Source: Diphasiastrum complanatum (lineage: Eukaryota > Streptophyta > Lycopodiopsida > Lycopodiales > Lycopodiaceae). Taken from it: a DNA stretch of 64,000 nt. The notes under the pieces were generated by a model. That model saw only the letters and a list, made by a program, of their open reading frames with translations, did no database searches and was not told the DNA's origin. A program made the translations under genes and the position numbers. Of the stretch, positions 45,801 through 54,800 are shown piece by piece. The stretch is from positions 19,334,341-19,398,340 of the forward strand of contig CM055100.1 of assembly GCA_029204225.1 (NCBI GenBank), given 5' to 3'. The first letter of the stretch is position 1, and the number at the start of each line of letters is the position of its first letter.

Positions 45801-48800
45801 ATCAATATCATGAAAGCTCAAACAACAAGTCCTTTTTTCCAGAATGGAATGTATTATCTCTGAAGCTCACAATCTTGTGTTTTTTTATGCAGAAAACTGA
45901 ATTACTTCAGATGATCAAAGATACAGTGTTGAGCCAACTGACCGAGAAGTTTCCTTCGCATGTAAGTTGTCTTCAGCAATATCTGCTGAATGTTGGTGGT
46001 GTGTCTTCCAGAGCTATATAAGAAACAACATATAATGGATGAAGCTGATGAAATGTAACAGGGAAGAGTAAAAATCTTCCATTGCTAATTTTGTGAATGC
46101 ATTGGTTTCTTTTAGTTGGTCAATGAATTGTGAGAGTGCGATTTGTGACCTAGGTGGTATTTACAGGTGCAAGTAGTCAGTATGCTCTGCACTACATCCA
46201 GCAAAGAGCATCGCCAAACAATACTGAGGAATAGTGCAGGAGGAGGGGGCACCTTTGGAACGGAGAGCGGGGGAAAACTGTTGATCCCAGGGGCAAACCT
46301 TAATGAAATTGCCAACCAAGCTGATGACATACTTGCAGTAAGTTTATTGATTTTGTGCATATTGTGTTTGTTCCTTGGTGAGACTGCAGTAGTCACTGCC
46401 AGTGGGGGATTATTTCTTTATGCCAGATTTTACATGGTGGAGGCTTTGCAAACCATTTGAAGATACATATAAGAACATATTTTGCAAGGTTTAGTCAAGC
46501 CTACTTCAATTTGCAGACTATTGAAGAAAAACCAATCATAAAGGACCGTCAGTTATTGGCGAAACTAGTTCTGATACGTGAAGAGGCTCGCAGTATGATG
46601 GGCGGAGGTCTACTTGATGATCGGAATGATAATCGTGGTCTCAAGAATCTACCTGAGCCCGAGGTGAAGTTCAAAACAACCTCTCTCTTTTGTGTCCTAA
46701 GCATTCCTCACTGCAGAAGAGTTTTGCTATTTTTCAACAATGTTATCTTTCGTGTTGATGTTATGTTGATGCAAAGTTGCAGGCCACGATCCGGAACGCG
46801 GATCGCGTTCCGGATCACGTTCCAGGATTTTCCATTAGGGTTTTCCGGGACGCTTTTTTTTTTATTTTCTCTCTCTCTCTCTCTCCCTCCTACCCCCTCC
46901 TGGCTGGCTCCAACTGCTCCTCCTCTGCTACTCCCTCTAGGTCGCCCTCTCAACTGTGATCTCGTAGCCTGGGAAGGCCCTATAAACTCAGAGCCGACCT
47001 GGCCCTCAACTGCTTGTGAAACTCCAGTCCTCTCTACAAACATTGCCCCCAGCCCACCCCCCCCGGAACGTCTAGGTTGCCCTCTACGTCTAGGTGCAGG
47101 AACGGCTGGCTCCTCCTGTGTCTCGGCATCAGGGTCTACAAATAAGTGCTGCATGTCTCCCCCCCCCCCCCCCTCATGCCCACCCTCATCCTTTGCCTCT
47201 GTATCACCCTCATCCATCCACTCCTCCTCGTACCCATGCCCATTTCCCTCTCCACGCCCCAAAATCTCATCATCTCCATCCTCTCCCATCTCCTGACGTC
47301 GAGCTGTGTTACGAGCTTGTGACCAGTGCCGAACCCTAGAGAACACAGATAGGTCAGAAACCATAGTCAAGGTCGTGTCCAGCGTACACGACCAACAGGG
47401 CAAGACAGTGTGAGTAGTGTGCCCCAGCACGGTCCATAGCCATGGCGGGCCTAACACAGCCTAGGGACCCTGTCAGCAGGATAGGACCCCCAGTTGGGTC
47501 TCGACGTGCAGTCGGCCACGTCAGTGACACGTGGCCGACACTTGGCAGTTGCATGCTACCAGTCCTCACACTGGGCTAGGAGGGGCTTATTCTATATCAG
47601 GGAGTAGGCAAGGTTGGGTGGATCAGTTAGTGTTTGCCCTACTGTGGTGTTAGGATCTATTACACTGGTATCAAAGCCATCTCCATCTTTGGGAGCTAAG
47701 TAGCAGCAGGGAGAAAGTAGAGAGAGTGCTGGAGGAGTAGCTATTGGTAAATAGGAGAGACAGATCCAGCGCTGGAGGAGTAGCTTTCTACTGTGAAAAT
47801 CTTCGTTGAATCATCTTCCTTTCAGTTGGAATATGAGTTAGATTTCTGAGACAGATCCATCGCTGTAGAGACAGCTATATGACAAGGCAATTTCAGTAAA
47901 ATTCTGAGTCATCTGTGCGGAATTTTTAGTAAAATTCTGAGTCATCTGAGCAGTCAGACGATTTGTCAAGGAATATGCTCAGATAGCAGTTCCCATGACA
48001 AATCTTCTTAAGGGGAAGGGAAAGGAGTTCATTTGGGAGTCCGCACAGCAGGAGAGCTTTGATGCTCTCAAAACAGCCTTAGCTACAGCACCAGTTCTAA
48101 AAGTCGTCGACCCCAATCAACCATTTGTGGTCGAAACAGGTGCTAGCGACTTTGCAGTTGGTGCTGTGCTAACTCAGGGTGGACGACCAGTTGCGTTCGA
48201 GAGTAAAAAACTCGAGCCAACTCAGACTAGGTACAGTGCCTATGAAAAGGAACTCTTTTCTATAGTCCATGCCCTTAAGACTTGGAGGCATTATTTGTAT
48301 GGTGCCGACTTTGAGGTCCTGACAGACCATGAAAGTCTCAGATACCTTTGCAATCAACCTGAGCTTAGAGGTCGGAAAGCTCGTTGGGCAGAGTTGATGC
48401 AAGAGTTTGATATGTCTATCAGATATAGACGGGGGAAATTCAATACAGTAGCAGATGCCCTTAGCAGAATGCCTATGATAAACGAGCTGAGTTTTACTCA
48501 GATTCGTAATGAGTTACTCGAGTCCTTGAGAGGGAAATGCCAGCATGATGCATTCTTCTCTACTATCTGGAACTCAGTCCAGAGCAGACAGGTACAGACT
48601 CCAGAACCAGTTCCCGGGGCTGGTACCAGTTCATCCAAGAATACGGCAGCTTCCGTTGAGGATGATGATGAGTCCGAGTATACGTCGTCAGATGACGTTG
48701 AGGATTCTGAGCTTGTATTACCCAAGCAAACCCCAGTGGTTGAGGGTCAGTTGACTCAAGGATTCAAATGGAAACAGTATTCCATTCAGAATGAGTACTT

Positions 48801-51800
48801 GCTCTATAGAGATAGAGTATGTGTCCCCAATTCAGAGGATTATAGGCAGCAGGTCCTATATGAATGTCATGACAATCCCAGTGCGGGACACCCAGCATAC
48901 AGAAGACCTATGAGCTTCTTCGTAGGCAATTTTTCTGGCCCAGTATGAAAAATGACGTCCAACAGTATGTAACCAGTTGCCAGTCACTAACTCACCTCGA
49001 TCAAGTGGTCACCCTGCATACGTGTGCGTCTCAACATGCGTCCGTTGGTTTTCACGAATACCAACCGCTTGCACTGCTCAATGGAGAGTCTATTTCTCTT
49101 CTTCGTGTGATAGCTGGCCCATACACTCCAGTTTAGCTCACAGGCGGAAGCCGAACAGTCCTGTGCAAGGACCCTCTCTGCCAGTCGCTGAAGGTTAGGC
49201 GTACTGCGGCCATGAAAGCTCCACCATGTGACAGGCGCCAACTGGTCATCTCTGAGCTTACACTGCTCTCGATCAAAAGGATACAAGCCCCACTTGAACT
49301 TGACTATGTCTCGCTATATGTTCCCCAGAGCCGTGCCTGTTGGCAAAGGAAATAGAACACGTGTCAGGCCACAAACCAAAGCATATGCTAATATAAACAA
49401 CTACACTAGTTAGAATATTTACAATACCTGTGTCGGGCCATGCACGCTCGGTGCACTCCACCCATCCTCGGTGGAGCTCCATGTCGCCAGGACGTTTGGT
49501 AGAGCGCCACAATGGGTGCAGCATGTGGGCCACCGCATGGATGGGTCTGTGGAAGTAGTCCCACCTCACCTCGCAAAGTGTGAGGAGCTCGTCCTTCCTG
49601 CGCAGGTGACATTGCAAATGGTTAGGCATCTTTGAAAACACGAGAGCAAAGTGAAACTGAAATAAGAAAGTGATAGGAGACGTACCTATCCTCCTCCAAG
49701 CCACATCTGTGAAGTGCCTCGCCGATGCGGTCCATGAACTCGTATATGAGACCGAGAGTGCACCCCTCTCGGTCTACTAGGCGCAGCACATAGAAGACAG
49801 GTCGAAGAACCTCTACAATCTCACACGACCGTGTCCAGAAGTCGTCTCCAAAGACCATGGCCTGGAAAAACACTGCCTCTGTTGTGCAATTCCTGAACTC
49901 ATCAAATGCCTCACTGGATACCATCCTCTGCAAATGATCTCGCAAGACGCATAGTCGCTCGAGAACCAGGAAAGAGAAGGCAAAGCGAGTGGGTGCTAGC
50001 TTCTTCAGGTCCCCAGCCGAGAGAAGGTACAGAACAATGCCAGCACGTGCCTCTTTCTAGTGACGAACTTCACTATGCGCATGGCCTGAGAGGTGAGCTG
50101 CAAGACAAACATTAGACAAAAAACTGTTAGAAGCTAAAGGAGGTTAGGGGCCTAGAACAATTGATAAGTGAAAAATGCTTTACAAAGTGATGAAAATTGT
50201 ACCTCATGAATCCATGGAAGTGCAACCATGTCCTGAATGAGAAGGTCGATGCAATGTGCAGCACATCGGGTCCACACAATACTCCGGTGCTCCCTCATCA
50301 CCATCTCTCCCATCAGTCTGCAGTTCGAGCCGTTGTCTGTGACGACTTGAACCACGTGCTCTGCCCCAATCTCTTGCACTACAGAGATGACTGCCTCATA
50401 GATGAACTCGGCCGTGATGGATCCACCAGCTCGAGTAGCATCCACGCCTCGTAGGAAGACTGTGCCAAGTGGGCAAGACACTAGGATATTGACGACAGAT
50501 CGCCGACGAGTGTCAGTCCATCCATCGCTCAATATCGAGCATCCATAGTTGCAAAAATACAACATTTCTTAGACGTGCACTTGCAAACATTGTGGTAATT
50601 TGTAGAGTGAAACAAATTAAGTGGTAAAGAGTAGCAAAAAATTCTTACGTCTGCCACGTTGTGCGGATGGAGCTCAGCTCCCGTGTGATGGTCTCCTCCT
50701 CCTGTCGTAGCATGGTCGTGCGCAATGCCTCTCTCCTCGGAGGCCTCCATGAGGAATCAGCTGTTGCGATCTGAAGGCAAGTGTCCCTAAAGATCCAAGT
50801 GTCTGCAACAGCAAAAGGAATGCCACACTCATAGAACAGCTTGCCAATCCGTCGGGTACACAGGGCATGATGATGTCTCTGCCATGCACCTCGGTCCAAG
50901 GTCTGCTGCCTAGCCCTTAACCGCTCTCTGCTGCACAAAGGACTTTCCTGGTCTAGAACGCCCACCAGAAACAACAGATGGGCGTGCTGAAGGTGTGTCT
51001 GCTGACTGTGGAGCATCGCCTGCTACATCGCTGCGGCCCCCTCTGGTATGATCTGGCTCTGTAAATGGTGCGTCAGCAGTTGATGACGACGCTGGACGAG
51101 ATGGACCTGTTGCTGAAGGAACAACTGGAGGAGAGGCTGCATGTGTGCTGGTAGCTCTAGGAACATCTCCCCCCATGTGACTAGGCCTTGCCTCTGCATC
51201 TGCTCTAGACCCTACACCTGCACCATGTCTTGAACCTGCTCTAGTCCCTGCTCCTGCCACTGACCCATGAACAGCACTCTGAGATGGTCTCAAAGGCTCA
51301 AGAGATGTACCGTCACGCCCGTATGTGTTCATCAATCTCTCCACCTCTGCATCTGATATGCGAGGGCAGATGGATATGCCCATCCCCCGCCCATCTGGCC
51401 TGGTGAGTCGTAGCAAATGGGCCCTAACCCTGGTAAGAGAACCAGTAAAGATGTCGCCACAATGCAGGCATCTCCATCTGCGGGCACCAGATCCCTGGTG
51501 CGTAGCCACATCCCCCTCTGTCAACTCTACCTCTGACCAAATGCCTCTACCAAGGACCGGCATCGTGTGAATCTGTCAATGTATCAGATCGTGTGACTCA
51601 GACCTACAAACGAGGAAGCAAACAATCACATGTCAGTATTCTGTTGGTAGCAACAACATTCGGATTGATGCGAATATCAAATACTTACAAGTTACAACAA
51701 CCCTAAACCCTAAAACGCATGTGATTTGGGCATGCCACCGAAAACTTTCTCTACAAGCGATAAAAACCGAAACTAACAGCACAAGCATGTTTGTGTGCAT

Positions 51801-54800
51801 GAAGAACCACAATTTAGCCTAAAATTGCACCTCAATCAGATGATTATAAGCTAGTTTGCAAAAAGAGTCAAAAACACACGGAAGAGGGGCATGAGATTCA
51901 TATCTTTTGATGCAAGCAAAAATGGGAAAAACTAACAGCGTGAGCATGTCTGTGGGGTTCAATACAGATGATTTGAAACCAAAAACCACTTCATTATGTT
52001 ACCTACAGCTCATTCTATGAGGTACCAAGGTTTGAACTCAAAACTTACCTAAAATCGTTTTGGAGACAAATGCCACTACCTCGTCACTTCCACGGGCTTG
52101 ATCATGCACAGATCGATGCTCCACGCTGCCCACAATCCACCATCACTCCTCACCTTTGTTCTCTCTCACTCTCCAACTCTCAGAAGCCAAATTTTTTTAT
52201 GTGGGCCGCGGGCTGCCTGCTTGCGGCCCACATAAAAGAATTTGAAATTTTATTCGCGTTCCGGGACAACGTTTCTGGTCCTGGAATGCTCGATCCGGAT
52301 CGAGATCCTTCCGGATCGTGATCCGCTGCAACACAATGTTGATGATGGTGTTGATGGTGGATCTAACATTTTTTATGATGTTTATGGTTCTTTGGATGAT
52401 GGTGATGTTTGTTTCAAGCAGATCCCTCGTATGATTTCTCTCTGTGATGTTTGCAGGTTAATTTTCTGTCAACACTTGCGGCAATGAGACCTGGTTCCTC
52501 ATTACGGGAGAGGATTACAAATGTTATGAACGGAAAAGACGAGGGTGCTGATCGTGCACCTGAATCAAATCAAAGTGCAGAGCAAGATGTCAAATCATCC
52601 CATCCCAAAAGCAGATCTGTGAGACATGTAAGATCTTTCTATTATTTTTTGCTATATGTCATTAGTGAGCAACAGATAGATAGTGGAATATATCCCTGTA
52701 TTGGACAATGATAATTTTCACCTATTTTCATTCGAAGTTGCATGTGTTATATAGGTAGTTCCCTGAGTGATGGCCTGTATTGCTCGCCATTCATTATTAT
52801 TTGATATTAGCCTATATGAAATGGGCTTTGGGCCCTATTAAGACATTTATTTGGAACTTAGAAATATTATTGCAGGCGGATCGCGCTCCGCTCAAAAGCG
52901 TTCTGGAACGTCAGCGATCTGCCACCCGGATGCAAATATGTATATTTTATTGTTTGTGGAAAAAAGACTAATGGCCATTTTATTTTTTAGAGTTTAGTTA
53001 GTGTTAAATGAACTCGGAAATAATCAATGAACGCATTAGAAGAACAACGTATTGATAAACTGGAAAGATGCAAAAGTAATATTGCATAGAAGCTAGAGCC
53101 ATATTGATCTGGTTAATTATAGATAGAGATACTGTTGGCACTGTATAATTTACTCATATTCTATTGAGCACATTGAGTTGATTTACATTTTTGTCACAAG
53201 CTCTGAGATGGGTGCTTATGCTTCATAATTGTTCTCGGTTTGCTGTCGTTCAATACGGTTCCATGCGGTCTCCTTTCACATAATACAGAAATAGAGATGT
53301 TCGATAAAGAATCACTTAGTGGCCCAAAACTGGCGGCACACTTCTTGGAACTCCTGTCAAACCAAGTGGATTGCTCTTGAAAACACTTTAAATCCGATAC
53401 CCATATTGGCACCCAAAAAAAAACAAAGAAATTTGTGTTTCGGGAACCCCTAATGGGAAATCCCGGATCATGTTCCGGAATGTGGGCTGCATCTATGGTT
53501 AGTAGTAAGTACTATTAGATACTTGCAAATGATATTTGGTCACTAAGTCTCAAACCTAACCTGAATTTGCCCTCCAGAATGGTTCAAATAAACAGATGTG
53601 CCTATGCCTCATTGTTGGGCAGGAAATTTATTTGGAGTAGTCGACTAGCATTCCTCTAAATTTGGTATAAAGAGTAGATCAGATTCAGTCAATTACCATA
53701 TTGATTTAGTAGTATAGTAGATCAACCATCATCAAGAATGTTTGAAGAAACATCATTAACATCGAGCTTTGGCGCATTTCCCTTATAAAAGATAACATCC
53801 TACTTATGATCACCTTTCTTGTGGAAGAAATGAATACTTTGAAAGCTGTAATTACTTCACTATAGCCAACAAATATGCCCTTCGTAGATCAAGGATCTTC
53901 TTTAGTCTTATCATCACGCTAGCTCCCTCACATAGAGTTCCATTCTTCCTTGGGCTTGAAAGCTCCCTCTTGATCCCATGTACTCCACAAAATCTTTGAA
54001 CTTGGTTGAGATGTATTCACCTCCATTATTTGAGTCCAAGCATTTGATCCTAGTGTTGAATTGATTTTCCATTTCATTCTTGAATTTGACAAACACATCA
54101 AAGATGTCATCCTTGCTTTTTGAAAGATAAACCAAGTATATCTACTAAAATCATCTATAAAAGTCAAATACATCTTTGCTTCTCCATTGCTAGGTGTACC
54201 ATTAGAATGAATATACTAGTTGAAATGGCATGCGAGATCTTGAGCTAGATTTTGCATATGGAAAGCCTATGTGACTTTGACAATGCACAATGCTCACAAA
54301 CTTTATTTTCGCTAGAAAGAGAGTTTGGAAGGCCAAGAAGAACTTCCCTTTTTGTCATTACCCAACCTCTTGTGTCACATCCCTTGACTTGTCATTTGCT
54401 CCTTTCCCACAAAACTTTCTTGGTCAGCAAAAACACAAGCATCAAGCCTGTAAAGTTTACTTTTTCTCTTGCCTTTGGCAATCAAGGCTCCACTTTTACT
54501 TATCAAACAAGCATCACCAACAAACTCATCTTTTGGACAGGAATCATTTGTCTCTAAGTTTGCATTCCTATGTGTAGAGAGAGAAAAAAGAATGGGTCCA
54601 ATGCCCTTTATGGCACATTCACCATCATTGGTCCTGTAGATGACCTTCCTTTCACTTTCATAAGACATCAAGGATGAGAAGTACTCCTTGTGCCTTGTCA
54701 TGTGAGAGCTTGGTTCACTATCAATCTACCATGAATCAATATTCCTTTATTGGTTAACAAGCTGGAAGACATCATAAGAGAATCACAAATATTTTGCTCA

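Larger units (their letters stand above)
46860..51563 (-). pseudogene. hAT transposase, interrupted
   Basis: N-terminus at 51563: WRCLHCGDIFTGSLTRVRAH is a BED zinc finger. After a frame break near 50925 comes RIGKLFYECGIPFAVADTW. Then DGWTDTRRRSVVNILVSCPL (about 50530), VVTDNGSNCRLMGEMV and CAAHCIDLLIQDM. Further on, FDEFRNCTTEAVFFQAMVFG and VRWDYFHRPIHAVAHMLHP. The dimerisation domain at 49240-49020 is well kept: PVTWWSFHGRSTPNLQRLAE, CELNWSVWASYHTKKRNRLS. An acidic/glycine-rich C-terminal exon is at 47336-46860, beyond the gypsy insertion. Transposases of this type cut and paste hAT elements. The frame break and insertion make it inactive. Confidence 0.8.
46782..52328 (-). mobile_element. 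hAT transposon in intron 5, with a gypsy element nested in it
   Basis: Both ends carry related palindromic GATCCGG/GTTCCGG words: the left end reads GGCCACGATCCGGAAC, and the right end, read inward, GCGGATCACGATCCGGAA. Between them a minus-strand transposase with BED finger, DGWTD core and hAT dimerisation domain is recognisable. The exact 8-bp target duplication could not be fixed (flanks GTTGCA and CTGCAA are only similar). A truncated gypsy element occupies about 47410-48985. The host intron is still bounded by good splice sites. Confidence 0.75.

Noticed and set aside
46457-47296. 279-codon plus-strand ORF
   Set aside because: It contains exon 5 of the plastid-protein gene but then reads through the intron donor into the antisense of the hAT; it is not a gene.
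46708-47457. 249-codon minus-strand ORF taken as one protein
   Set aside because: Only the part below about 47336 is hAT C-terminus; the upstream part crosses a splice acceptor and the nested gypsy LTR.
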